NCBI RefSeq assembly: GCF_003337575.1
Contig: NZ_QPJM01000003.1
Coordinates: 248,001-312,000 of the forward strand
Length of the DNA: 64,000 nt
From: Phyllobacterium bourgognense
GTDB taxonomy: Bacteria; Pseudomonadota; Alphaproteobacteria; Rhizobiales; Rhizobiaceae
Reading direction: 5' to 3'
Position 1 is the first letter of the stretch. The number at the start of each line of letters is the position of its first letter. The notes under the pieces were generated by a model, which searched no databases, had not been told where the DNA came from, and saw only the letters and a list, made by a program, of their open reading frames with translations. A program made the translations under genes and the position numbers. This document shows positions 54,289-63,360 of the stretch, piece after piece.

Positions 54289-54437
54289 TGTTCCCGTGGC
54301 TCCTGATCGTCAGAAAATTCGTCAAGAAGGGGCTGCAAATGGCGTTCTTCTGCGCTCCGATGCTCACGTACCCTAACGTACGCTGCGCTTCGGTGCTCGA
54401 AATCCACCATTTTCGCCGCCTTTGGACGAACTTTCAT
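54285..54437 (-). CDS. 50-aa coupled small protein
   Basis: ATG at 54437 overlaps the DUF983 stop (ATGA), with GGAGGAG eight bases upstream; its own stop overlaps the Nudix start. The product starts MKVRPKAAKMVDFEHRSAAY and is highly charged, with 'RVREHRSAEERHLQPLLDEF' near the end. Perfect coupling on both sides supports it. It has no recognised family and no hydrophobic segment. Confidence 0.65.
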   Translation of the reverse strand: MKVRPKAAKMVDFEHRSAAYVRVREHRSAEERHLQPLLDEFSDDQEPREQ

Positions 54438-54853
54438 TTTGGCTCCTCCGTCTCGCCGCCAAAACCATGCATGTAATTTGCCCATTGCAACCCGATGATG
54501 GCGCCCTTGACCGGCTGAAGCAAACCTATCGACAGGAGGATCGTCAAGGGAACCCAGATGGCCAGATGCACCCAATTGGACAGTATGAAGAGGGTTTCAA
54601 CGGCCAGAAATCCGCCGAGGACGATGTGGCCGACGATCGTGATGGTGATATAGGCCGGAAAATCATCGGCGCGCTGATGCGTGTAGTCCTCGCCGCAGGC
54701 GGCGCAATTATCGACAGGCTTGACGAAAGCGCGAAATAGCTTGCCTTCGCCACAATGCGGGCAGCGACAGCGCAATCCGCGCCACATCGCCTGCCATGCC
54801 GGCCGGCGCTCTCTCGCGGGCGCCGTATCGGCACCGAAGATTTGTTCTGCCAT
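54434..54853 (-). CDS. DUF983 membrane protein
   Basis: A 139-aa protein. A zinc-ribbon-like N-terminal half has 'CRCPHCGEGKLF' and 'CAACGEDY'. Two hydrophobic helices follow at about 70-90 and 97-117, beginning 'AYITITIVGHIVLGGFLAV'. This is the DUF983 pattern. Its start overlaps the end of rnr, and the gene is found after rnr in related genomes. Function unknown. Confidence 0.92.
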   Translation of the reverse strand: MAEQIFGADTAPARERRPAWQAMWRGLRCRCPHCGEGKLFRAFVKPVDNCAACGEDYTHQRADDFPAYITITIVGHIVLGGFLAVETLFILSNWVHLAIWVPLTILLSIGLLQPVKGAIIGLQWANYMHGFGGETEEPK

Positions 54854-57174
54854 TACCTGCCTCTTCGTCCGCCCCGCGATACGGTAGACGGACGCTTCTG
54901 GTTTCCGCGTACAAAACGCTTTGCCTTGTGGTGCGAGCGAACGCCACTCGGCACCGGGTGCGGTTCTGAAAGCATCTCGAACCGCAATGCGCCCGCAACT
55001 GGCAAGGCTTCGACCAAACGAACCTCGACAACGTCACCGAGGCGGAAACCCTTGCCACTACGTTCGCCGGACAGAGCGTGGTTGGTTTCGTCGTAAAGAT
55101 AGTAATCATCACCCAAAGTTGAAATGGGGATAAACCCGTCCGCGCCATATGTCGCAAGCGAGACGAACAGGCCGGCTTTCGTAACGCCCTGGACGCGGCC
55201 TTCGAAACTGCTGCCGACCTTGTCCGCCAGGTAATGTGCGATGAGCCGGTCGACAGTGTCGCGCTCAGCCGCCATGGCGCGACGCTCCGATGTCGAGATC
55301 AGGGCCGCGATTTCGGGCAATGCCGCTTCTTCGTCCGGCGTCAGGCCATCCGGACCAAGGCCCAATGCCGAGATCAGCGCGCGATGCACGATAAGGTCGG
55401 CATAGCGGCGGATGGGCGAAGTGAAGTGCGCATAGCGATGAAGATTGAGGCCGAAATGCCCAATGTTCGCGGGGTTGTATTCCGCCTGCGATTGCGAGCG
55501 TAGCACGACCTGATTGACGAGATCTTGGCTGTCGCTGCCCTCGACGCGCTTCAGGATATGGTTGAACTGGTTCGGACGCAGTTCTGCGCCGCGGGCCAGC
55601 GATATATCCATGGTCCGCAGGAACTCACGCAGGGTTTCCTGCTTGGCCAGCGAAGGCGCATCGTGGATGCGGAAGATCAGCGGCTGTTTCTTGCGCTCGA
55701 GCGTTTCTGCAGCGGCGACGTTGGCCTGGATCATGAATTCTTCGATGAGCTTGTGCGCATCGAGCCGCGGCGGGATCACGACCTTGTCGACCTTGCCTTC
55801 GGGCGTCAGCAGGATCTTCTTCTCCGGAAGATCAAGTTCGAGCGGTTCGCGCGCATCGCGGCCGCGTTTCAGCACGGCATAGGCCGCCCAGAGCGGCTTC
55901 AGGATCGTATCGAGTATCGGCGCTGTCTTCTCGTCCGTCGCCCCATCGATTGCTGCCTGCGCCTGCGGATAGGAGAGCCGGGCGTGCGAGCGCATCATGA
56001 TGCGGTGAAAGGTATGGGAGTGCTTGCGGCCTTCGGCATCAAAGATCATGCGGACGGCAAGAGCAGGGCGGTCGACCAGTTCTTTCAGCGAACAAAGATC
56101 GTTGGAAATGCGTTCAGGCAGCATCGGCACGACGCGGTCAGGGAAATACACCGAATTGCCGCGCTTCAATGCCTCGCGGTCGAGCTGCGAACGTGGGGTC
56201 ACGTAGGCTGCGACATCGGCGATGGCGACGGTCGCGATGAAGCCGCCCGGATTTTTCTCGTCCGGATCAGGCTCGGCATACACCGCATCGTCGTGATCTT
56301 TTGCATCGGCTGGATCGATGGTCACCAATGGAACATGACGCCAGTCCTCGCGATGCGCCATGGTTGCGGGTCTGGCCTTTTCGGCTTCCGCAGTGACGCT
56401 ATCCGGAAAGACATGCGGGATCTCATGCTCGTGGATGGCGATCATCGACAAGGCTTTCTCACTCGCTACGGAACCGACGACCTGCGTGATCCGGCCTAAT
56501 GCAAGTCCGTAACGGCTGATTTTAGATACCTCGACTTCAACGAGGTCATTTGCCTTGGCATTGTTCAGCTGGGCAGGATCGATTGCGAGCTCCACCTGTC
56601 GCCGTTCGACGGGTTCAAGGCGCCACTCGCCATTGTCAAGCTTGCGCAAGACACCCAAAACCGCATCCTTGCGATGTTCGATCTTCTTGATGACACGTCC
56701 CGTATAGGAGGGGCCGCTAGGGTCAGCACCATGAAAAATACGGGCGAGAACACGATCGCCCACGCCGGGAGTCGGGCCCTTCTGGTTGCGTGAGGCGCGA
56801 ATGAATACGACAGGCGGCCGTTCCTGGTGATTGGCGTCCCATTCAGCAGGCTTGGCGATCAACCCGCCATCGCCGTCACGTCCGGTAATGTCGAGAACTG
56901 CCACGCTCGGTAGGCTGCCAGGTACGGCGAGCCGCTTGGCTCGCTTTTCGACCAAGCCGTCGCCAGCCAAATCCCGCAAGATATCCTTCAAAGCAATACG
57001 AGCATCGCCTTTGATATTGAATGCCTTGGCGATGTCACGTTTGCCGGCAAGGTCCGGGTTTTCCTCGATAAACTGGAGAATTTCATCGCGGCTTGGCATA
57101 TGCTGTTCGCGACCGGAAGCGTCAGAATTGGCAGACCGCTTTTTTCCGTTGGGGGGAGAGATACGGCGTGCCAA
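54853..57174 (-). CDS. rnr: Ribonuclease R
   Basis: A 773-aa 3'-5' exoribonuclease. TTG at 57174 has AGGAA upstream; an internal ATG at 57099 (MPSRDEILQFIEEN) is an alternative. After a winged-helix start and cold-shock domains, the RNB domain shows 'TIDPADAKDHDDAVYAEPD' with the catalytic Asp residues and 'HFTSPIRRYADLIVHRAL'. An S1 domain and a basic Arg/Lys tail follow. It degrades structured RNA and takes part in rRNA quality control. Directly after topA. Confidence 0.96.
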   Translation of the reverse strand: MARRISPPNGKKRSANSDASGREQHMPSRDEILQFIEENPDLAGKRDIAKAFNIKGDARIALKDILRDLAGDGLVEKRAKRLAVPGSLPSVAVLDITGRDGDGGLIAKPAEWDANHQERPPVVFIRASRNQKGPTPGVGDRVLARIFHGADPSGPSYTGRVIKKIEHRKDAVLGVLRKLDNGEWRLEPVERRQVELAIDPAQLNNAKANDLVEVEVSKISRYGLALGRITQVVGSVASEKALSMIAIHEHEIPHVFPDSVTAEAEKARPATMAHREDWRHVPLVTIDPADAKDHDDAVYAEPDPDEKNPGGFIATVAIADVAAYVTPRSQLDREALKRGNSVYFPDRVVPMLPERISNDLCSLKELVDRPALAVRMIFDAEGRKHSHTFHRIMMRSHARLSYPQAQAAIDGATDEKTAPILDTILKPLWAAYAVLKRGRDAREPLELDLPEKKILLTPEGKVDKVVIPPRLDAHKLIEEFMIQANVAAAETLERKKQPLIFRIHDAPSLAKQETLREFLRTMDISLARGAELRPNQFNHILKRVEGSDSQDLVNQVVLRSQSQAEYNPANIGHFGLNLHRYAHFTSPIRRYADLIVHRALISALGLGPDGLTPDEEAALPEIAALISTSERRAMAAERDTVDRLIAHYLADKVGSSFEGRVQGVTKAGLFVSLATYGADGFIPISTLGDDYYLYDETNHALSGERSGKGFRLGDVVEVRLVEALPVAGALRFEMLSEPHPVPSGVRSHHKAKRFVRGNQKRPSTVSRGGRRGR

Positions 57175-57185
57175 TCGATTTTTTC

Positions 57186-59813
57186 CTAACTTGCTTTTTT
57201 GGTGGCAGTCTTCTTCGCAGCCGGTTTTTTCGTGGCAGGTTTTTTTGCTGCCGCTGCCTTCTTGGCCGGTGCTTTCTTGGCCGGTGCTTTCTTGGTACCC
57301 TTCGAGCCTGCCTTTTCAGCGATCATAGCAAGAGCTTCCTCAACGGTCACGCCCGCCGGGTCCTTGCCCTTCGGCAGTGTGGCATTGACCTTGCCCCAGT
57401 TCACATAGGGGCCGTATTTTCCGTCGCGAACGGTTATCACCCCGCCATCGGGATGCTCGCCAAGATCCTTGAGCGCTGCAGGCGTACCCCGACCGCGCCC
57501 CGGGCCCTTTGCCTGCTTGTCAGCAAGCACGGTAACCGCACGATTGAGGCCGATCGAGAACACGTCTTCCGCATTCTCCAGATTGGCATAGGTCCCGTCA
57601 TGCGTGATGTAGGGGCCGTAGCGTCCGATTCCGGCCGAGATCATCTTCGCCGTTTCGGGATGCTGGCCCACATCGCGAGGTAGCGAGAGCAGCGCCAGCG
57701 CTTTTTCATGGTCAAGTGTATCGAACGTCCAGCCCTTTGGCAGGCTGGCGCGCTTGGCTTCCTTGCCCTCGCCACGCTGCACATAGGGCCCAAACCGGCC
57801 ATTGCGTGCGGTAATATCCTCGTCCGTATAGGGATCCTTGCCGAGCAGTTTTGGTTCGTCGCCGCCATTGCCGTTTTCGTTTGCCGCTTCGCTGCCGCCA
57901 AGCTGACGCGTGAATTTGCATTCAGGATAGTTCGAACAGCCGATAAACGCGCCATACTTGCCGAGCTTCAGCGACAGATTACCCGTGCCGCAGACCTGAC
58001 AGATACGCGGATCGCTGCCATCTTCTCGCGGCGGAAACACCAGCGGTCCAAGCTGGTCGTTCAATGCATCCAGCACATTGGTAACGCGCAGTTCCTTGAT
58101 TCCATCGACGGAGCCGAAGAAATCGGTCCAGAAAGCCCGCAGAACGTCCTTCCACTTCAGCTTTCCATCGGAAATCTCATCAAGTTTCTCTTCAAGATCA
58201 GCGGTGAAATCATATTCGACATAGCGCTTGAAGAAACTTTCCAGGAAGGCAATGACCAGCCGGCCTTTGGCTTCTGGAATAAGCTTGCGCTTATCGATGG
58301 TTATATATTCGCGATCGCGAAGGGTGGCGAGTGTCGATGCATAGGTGGAAGGGCGACCGATGCCGAGCTCTTCCATCTTCTTGATGAGTGTTGCTTCCGA
58401 ATAGCGCGGAGGTGGCTCAGTCGAGTGCTGTGTTGCGTTGATTTTCTCGCGGGCCAGAGTCTCTCCGGAGCGGATTTCCGGGAGACGTCCACCATCTTCA
58501 TCGACGTCTTCTTCCTCGCGGTGATCCGTATAAGCACCGAGAAAACCATCAAACCTGATAACCGAGCCTGTCGCGCGCAGTTGTGCGAAACGCGACCCGT
58601 TCTGCGCATCGATTTCGACCGTCGTTCTTTCGATGTCCGCCGACTGCATCTGACTTGCGATCGCTCGCTTCCAGATCAGCTCGTACAACCGTGCCTGATC
58701 GGCATCAAGAAACTGGCGCATGTCCTTGGGATGCCGATTGAAATCGGTCGGGCGGATCGCTTCGTGTGCTTCCTGGGCGTTCTTCGCCTTCGTGGCGTAA
58801 AAGCGCGGCTTCTCCGGCACATACTTATCGCCGAAAACCTTACCGATCGTCTGGCGCGCCGCCTGAACGGCTTCGGGCGCCATCTGCACGCCATCAGTAC
58901 GCATGTAAGTGATCAAGCCGGCGGTTTCGGTACCGAGATCCATACCTTCGTACAGCTTCTGCGCAATCTGCATGGTGCGTGATGCGGAAAATCCGAGCTG
59001 ACCGGAGGCCGCCTGTTGCAAGCTCGATGTTGTGAAGGGCGGGCCAGGACTGCGTTTGATCGGCTTCGCCTCGACCGAGGCTGCCTTGAAGGACGCGCCT
59101 TCCAGCATGCCGCGGATCTCGCCGGCCTGTTCACCATTCTTGATATCAAGCTTGCCGAGTTTTTTGCCGTCGACTGATACAAGCCGTGCCTCGAACCCGT
59201 CATTGCGTGGGGTTTTCAAGAGCGCGGCGATATTCCAGTATTCTTCGCGGATAAAGCGTTCGATTTCCGCTTCGCGATCGGCGACGAGCCGCAATGCTAC
59301 CGACTGGACTCGGCCAGCGGAGCGTGCACCCGGGAGTTTCCGCCAAAGCACGGGGGAGAGGGTGAAGCCGAAAAGATAGTCCAGAGCCCGGCGTGCGAGA
59401 TAGGCGTCAACGAGCGGCATATCGATGTCGCGCGGATTGGCCATGGCCTCCAGCACTGCATTCTTGGTGATCGCATTGAAGACGACACGCTTGACAGCCT
59501 TTTTTCCTATAGCCTTTTTCTGCTGCAGTACTTCGAGCACATGCCAGGAAATAGCCTCGCCTTCGCGATCCGGATCGGTTGCGAGGATGAGGCCGTCGCT
59601 CTCTTTCAGTGCTCTGACAATGTCGCTTAGTCTCTTGGCCGAGGCCGAGTCGACTTCCCACGACATCGAGAAATCATCGTCAGGGCGCACCGATCCATCC
59701 TTGGCCGGCAGATCGCGCACATGGCCGAACGAGGCCAGGACCGTATAACCCGAACCGAGATATTTGTTGATTGTTTTGGCCTTGGCAGGCGATTCGACGA
59801 CGACAACATTCAT
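57186..59813 (-). CDS. topA: DNA topoisomerase I
   Basis: An 875-aa type IA topoisomerase that relaxes negative supercoils. The toprim domain begins 'VVVESPAKAKTINKYLG' and has 'LATDPDREGEAISWHVLEVL'. The nicking Tyr is in 'GLITYMRTDGVQM'. One full C4 zinc finger, 'CQVCGTGNLSLKLGKYGAF' continuing to the 'CSNYPEC' pair, is followed by degenerate repeats ('GRFGPYV', 'GRYGPYITHDG', 'GKYGPYVNWG'). The last 45 residues are Lys/Ala/Pro repeats (KKAPAKKA-type) that should bind DNA. Length is normal. Confidence 0.97.
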   Translation of the reverse strand: MNVVVVESPAKAKTINKYLGSGYTVLASFGHVRDLPAKDGSVRPDDDFSMSWEVDSASAKRLSDIVRALKESDGLILATDPDREGEAISWHVLEVLQQKKAIGKKAVKRVVFNAITKNAVLEAMANPRDIDMPLVDAYLARRALDYLFGFTLSPVLWRKLPGARSAGRVQSVALRLVADREAEIERFIREEYWNIAALLKTPRNDGFEARLVSVDGKKLGKLDIKNGEQAGEIRGMLEGASFKAASVEAKPIKRSPGPPFTTSSLQQAASGQLGFSASRTMQIAQKLYEGMDLGTETAGLITYMRTDGVQMAPEAVQAARQTIGKVFGDKYVPEKPRFYATKAKNAQEAHEAIRPTDFNRHPKDMRQFLDADQARLYELIWKRAIASQMQSADIERTTVEIDAQNGSRFAQLRATGSVIRFDGFLGAYTDHREEEDVDEDGGRLPEIRSGETLAREKINATQHSTEPPPRYSEATLIKKMEELGIGRPSTYASTLATLRDREYITIDKRKLIPEAKGRLVIAFLESFFKRYVEYDFTADLEEKLDEISDGKLKWKDVLRAFWTDFFGSVDGIKELRVTNVLDALNDQLGPLVFPPREDGSDPRICQVCGTGNLSLKLGKYGAFIGCSNYPECKFTRQLGGSEAANENGNGGDEPKLLGKDPYTDEDITARNGRFGPYVQRGEGKEAKRASLPKGWTFDTLDHEKALALLSLPRDVGQHPETAKMISAGIGRYGPYITHDGTYANLENAEDVFSIGLNRAVTVLADKQAKGPGRGRGTPAALKDLGEHPDGGVITVRDGKYGPYVNWGKVNATLPKGKDPAGVTVEEALAMIAEKAGSKGTKKAPAKKAPAKKAAAAKKPATKKPAAKKTATKKAS

Positions 59814-60140
59814 TACAGATTTGAGCTTTCCTGCCCTTGTCAGATTGCAAAAGCACTAATTTAGCTTCGGAACAGGCCTGTGAAATGAACAGGCTTCGAC
59901 ACAACGTCAAGGTCTGTACATCAAAAATCGTGAATTACAACCTATGGTTGCTCGCATAACTTATGCAATTAATGGTATTTTCCTTGTGGGTTCAAGCCTA
60001 TGGTGAATTCCTGTGTGAGTCATTTATGGTTTCGTATATAGAGTATAAAAAACAGCAGCTTATATAGGCATAAATTAAGATATTCTGAGTCAAAGTATAG
60101 CGCATATTTTCGATATAAATTTATATTTAAGGATCAAATT
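59814..60140. promoter_or_regulatory. AT-rich divergent control region
   Basis: A 327-base stretch between topA and the 66-aa gene, strikingly AT-rich from 60000 on compared with its neighbours. It must hold promoters for both. AAGGA sits eight bases before ATG 60141. TATATAGAGTATAAAAAAC and similar stretches offer several -10-like sequences, so no single promoter is assigned. Confidence 0.4.
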
Positions 60141-60341
60141 ATGAGCGAAAGTCGAATTGATCAAATTGAAAACGCCAGATTTATTCAGCAAATGCTCGGT
60201 GAGTTACGAGCAATGGCCAAAACGAACCGGCTGGAGATGTTGGCGTATCTTATAGAAATTGCATATATCGAAAGCAGTGACCAGTTGCAGAAGGAACTGG
60301 GGACAGCTTCACGCATAAATAAGCGAAACATGTCCGCCTGA
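60141..60341 (+). CDS. Small conserved-looking helical protein (66 aa)
   Basis: ATG at 60141 with AAGGA upstream. The product is helical and charged, with 'IENARFIQQMLGELRAMAKT' and 'LEMLAYLIEIAYIESSDQLQ', and a short basic tail. The balanced leucine/charge pattern is that of a real small protein, possibly dimeric. It overlaps the 3' end of dprA by 33 bases on the opposite strand. No family is recognised. Confidence 0.7.
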   Translation: MSESRIDQIENARFIQQMLGELRAMAKTNRLEMLAYLIEIAYIESSDQLQKELGTASRINKRNMSA

Positions 60342-61442
60342 GTGACGCTGCAAACGTCCAGCTAGATCGAGTTCGAGCAGAATCAGCATTACCACCGATG
60401 GGTGTAGTTCGCTGGTACGGATCAGGTCGTCGATATCGACTGGAACGGGGCCGAGTAGATTGACGAAGCGGTCCCGATCGGTTTCGTCGGGTGGATTGAT
60501 TGGCGGGAAATCCATATCTGGTGCAAGAAACGCTGGATCGTCGAACACAGGCCGTTCGACCAGTGGCGTCAATGCAGTTATTATGTCTTCGGTACTGGTT
60601 GTCACAATGGCTCCGTTTTTCAACAACCCGTTGGTGCCCTTGGCCCTCGGGTCGAGAGGAGAGCCAGGGACCGCGAAAACAAGCCTGCCAAGTTCTCCCG
60701 CCAGCCGGGCACTGATCAGTGAGCCGGAGCGTTCGGCGGCTTCAACCACAACCAGGCCAAGCGACAGGGCGGCGATAATACGGTTGCGCCTCGGAAAATC
60801 CCGGGCACGGGGATCCCAACCGAGCGGCATTTCACTGATCGCGGCCCCATTGCGCGCGCTTATCGCCTTATAGAGATTGAGGTTTTCCGGGGGATAGGGG
60901 ACGTCCAGCCCGCCTGCCATGACGGCCACTGTTCCGTAGTCCAGGCTGGCCTCATGGGCTGCCGTATCTATTCCACGTGCAAGACCGGAGATAATCGCGT
61001 AACCGGCTTCACCCAGCTCCCGTGCGATCATCCGCGCAAATTTGATCCCCACCAACGATGCGTTGCGTGCGCCCACGATGGCAACGGGCGGTAGCCTGAA
61101 CACCTCGGGATTTCCTTTGATCGCGACCAATGGCGGGGGATTGTCGCATTGGCGAAGATAGCGGGGATAGTCGGGCTCACCGATGCCGACGAAAACGGCG
61201 CCCATTTTTGTCGCCGCCTGCATTTCGCGTTCAGCGTCCTGCAAACTGGCAATTCGAATTGGCCGGCCGCCGCCGCCGCGCCTGACGAGTTCGGGCAGCA
61301 TTTCCAATGCATCGCTCGCAGAACCGCAATGAACGATCAGATCGCGGAACGTCGCGGGACCGACATTTTCGCTGCGGATCAACCGAAGCCAGCTCAAGCG
61401 CTGGCTGTCAGAAAGGCGTATGCCCTTCTTTTCTTCATTCAT
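60309..61442 (-). CDS. dprA: DNA processing protein DprA
   Basis: A 377-aa protein that binds single-stranded DNA and loads RecA during natural transformation. The Rossmann-type domain has '[20 protein letters not shown]' and '[20 protein letters not shown]', with '[20 protein letters not shown]' further on. A C-terminal winged-helix region ends the protein. Its start overlaps the plsY stop. Length is typical of the alphaproteobacterial form. Confidence 0.94.
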   Translation of the reverse strand: MNEEKKGIRLSDSQRLSWLRLIRSENVGPATFRDLIVHCGSASDALEMLPELVRRGGGGRPIRIASLQDAEREMQAATKMGAVFVGIGEPDYPRYLRQCDNPPPLVAIKGNPEVFRLPPVAIVGARNASLVGIKFARMIARELGEAGYAIISGLARGIDTAAHEASLDYGTVAVMAGGLDVPYPPENLNLYKAISARNGAAISEMPLGWDPRARDFPRRNRIIAALSLGLVVVEAAERSGSLISARLAGELGRLVFAVPGSPLDPRAKGTNGLLKNGAIVTTSTEDIITALTPLVERPVFDDPAFLAPDMDFPPINPPDETDRDRFVNLLGPVPVDIDDLIRTSELHPSVVMLILLELDLAGRLQRHSGGHVSLIYA

Positions 61443-62053
61443 CCTTTAGCGCCGATCTTGCCTTCGGTGCCTGAGACAAGACGCTGGATATTGGCCCTAT
61501 GCTTGATGAAGACAATGATCGTCAGGACGAGGAAAAGCGCTGCGATCTGATGCACCCCTATTATGTAGAGTGCAATCGGAACGATGATGGCCGCGACAAG
61601 GGCCGCGAGAGAAGAATAGCGAGACGTGTAGGCTATGATCAGCCAGACGGCGGCGAAGATCAGCGCACCTTGCCAGAACAGCCCAAGCAGAACGCCAAGA
61701 TAGGTCGCGACACCTTTGCCGCCCTTGAATTTCAACCAGACCGGGAAAATATGGCCAAGGAAAGCACCGAAGCCAGCAATGATCGCTGCTTCAGGGCTGG
61801 CGATGCCCGCGATCATAACCGCCACGGTGCCTTTCAGCATGTCCAGCAGCAATGTTGCTGCGGCGAGTTTCTTGTTGCCAGTACGTAGAACATTGGTGGC
61901 GCCGATATTGCCGGAACCGATGCTCCGTACGTCGCCAAGGCCAGCCATGCGGGTCAGGATCAGACCAAAAGGAATGGATCCGAGCAGGTAGCCGAACACG
62001 AGCGCAAAGAGGAGAAGCGGAATTCCTGCCTGCCCATTGAAGAAATCCGACAT
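61439..62053 (-). CDS. plsY: Glycerol-3-phosphate acyltransferase PlsY
   Basis: A 204-aa inner membrane enzyme that transfers acyl groups from acyl phosphate to glycerol 3-phosphate, the first step of phospholipid synthesis. ATG at 62053 ([11 protein letters not shown]) with GGGGAC upstream is preferred to a longer frame from 62194. The three motifs are visible: '[11 protein letters not shown]', '[16 protein letters not shown]' and '[15 protein letters not shown]'. Five helices. Confidence 0.95.
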   Translation of the reverse strand: MSDFFNGQAGIPLLLFALVFGYLLGSIPFGLILTRMAGLGDVRSIGSGNIGATNVLRTGNKKLAAATLLLDMLKGTVAVMIAGIASPEAAIIAGFGAFLGHIFPVWLKFKGGKGVATYLGVLLGLFWQGALIFAAVWLIIAYTSRYSSLAALVAAIIVPIALYIIGVHQIAALFLVLTIIVFIKHRANIQRLVSGTEGKIGAKG

Positions 62054-62073
62054 GCATCGTCCCCTTAGATAAA

Positions 62074-63360
62074 CTAGATGGTGAAGACCGACTTCCCTGC
62101 AACGAACGTTTGTACAACCCGGCCTTGAAAACGTGCGCCCTCGAAACAAGAGTTCTTTGAACGCGACCGTAAGTCTTCTTCTTTCACTATCCACGGTTCG
62201 TCAAGATCGACTATGGTCATATCCGCCTTCGAACCCGGTCGCAGTGAACCTGCCTCCAGGCCGAAAATCCTGGCCGGCGCGCTGGACATCGCTTCGACGA
62301 TGCGCAGCAGCGGAATATCGCCATTGTGGTACAGTCGCAGAGCTGCGCCAAGCAGCGTTTCGAGGCCGATTGCGCCAGCTGCCGCATCGGCAAATGGCAG
62401 TCGCTTGGTATCGACATCCTGTGGATCATGCGCGGATACGATGATGTCGATCGTGCCGTCACGCAGGGCTTCGACCATGGCGAGGCGGTCTTCTTCCAGT
62501 CGCAACGGTGGTTGCAAGCGGAAGAACGTGCGGAATTCGCCGATATCGTTTTCGTTCAGGGAGAGATGGTTGATCGATACTGCCGAGGTGACATTCAGGC
62601 CATTCTGCTTGGCACGAGAAATCACCTCTGCCGACATGGCAGTCGAAATCTGCGCGGCGTGGTACGCGCCCTGTGTCAAAGCCGCAAGGCGCATATCGCG
62701 CTCGAGCGGGATGACTTCGGCTTCGCGTGGCGTGCCGGAAAGTCCCAGCCAGCTCGCATATAATCCCTCATTCATGACGCCGCTGATACCGAGGTGCGGG
62801 TCCTGTGCTTCGTGCGCGAGGACCACACCGAAATCACGGGCATAGGTGAGGGCTCGGCGCATCAGTTGCGTATTGGCGATTGAATTGCGCCCTTCAGTAA
62901 TCGCCACCGCTCCGGCTTCACGCAGCAGGCCGATCTCGGTCATTTCCTCGCCATGCAAGCCTTTGGTCACTGCGGCCGCCGGGTAGACATTGACTACCGC
63001 CGTATCGCGTGCCGTTCGCTTGATGAATTCGACCAGCGCGACATTGTCGATGACCGGATCGGTGTCCGGCATCATGATAACCGATGTAACACCGCCGGCT
63101 GCCGCGGCATGGCTGGCCGACGCGATGGTTTCGCGATGTTCTGCGCCGGGCTCGCCTATGAAGACGCGCGCATCGACCAGACCGGGAAGCACCGCCTTGC
63201 CCTTGCAGTCAATGATGGTGGCACCTTCAGGTGTGCCTTGATTGCGGGCATCGGCGCCGCTGGCGACGATCCTGCTATTCTCGATGATGATCGTGCCGGT
63301 TTCGTCGAGCCCACGCGAGGGATCGACGATGCGGGCGTTTTGCAAAACGGTGGCGCTCAT
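62074..63360 (-). CDS. Non-catalytic dihydroorotase-like protein (PyrC' type)
   Basis: A 428-aa amidohydrolase-fold protein of the class I dihydroorotase family. The usual metal motif D-x-H-x-H is D63-A-R65-V-F67, so both histidines are lost. The usual T-D-H-A-P-H near the C-terminus is S310-A-H-D-P-Q315, with Ala in place of the catalytic Asp. It therefore should not catalyse the reaction. Inactive homologues of this kind (PyrC' of pseudomonads) are encoded beside pyrB and hold aspartate carbamoyltransferase in an active complex. The start overlaps the pyrB stop (ATGA), which fits that role. An active dihydroorotase would be encoded elsewhere. Confidence 0.9.
   Translation of the reverse strand: MSATVLQNARIVDPSRGLDETGTIIIENSRIVASGADARNQGTPEGATIIDCKGKAVLPGLVDARVFIGEPGAEHRETIASASHAAAAGGVTSVIMMPDTDPVIDNVALVEFIKRTARDTAVVNVYPAAAVTKGLHGEEMTEIGLLREAGAVAITEGRNSIANTQLMRRALTYARDFGVVLAHEAQDPHLGISGVMNEGLYASWLGLSGTPREAEVIPLERDMRLAALTQGAYHAAQISTAMSAEVISRAKQNGLNVTSAVSINHLSLNENDIGEFRTFFRLQPPLRLEEDRLAMVEALRDGTIDIIVSAHDPQDVDTKRLPFADAAAGAIGLETLLGAALRLYHNGDIPLLRIVEAMSSAPARIFGLEAGSLRPGSKADMTIVDLDEPWIVKEEDLRSRSKNSCFEGARFQGRVVQTFVAGKSVFTI

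Noticed and set aside
55525-56499. Plus-strand 324-codon frame over rnr
   Set aside because: Antisense shadow of the RNB domain with no family features.
57708-58982. Plus-strand 424-codon frame over topA
   Set aside because: Long only because GC-rich antisense frames lack stops; no motifs, while topA is complete on the other strand.
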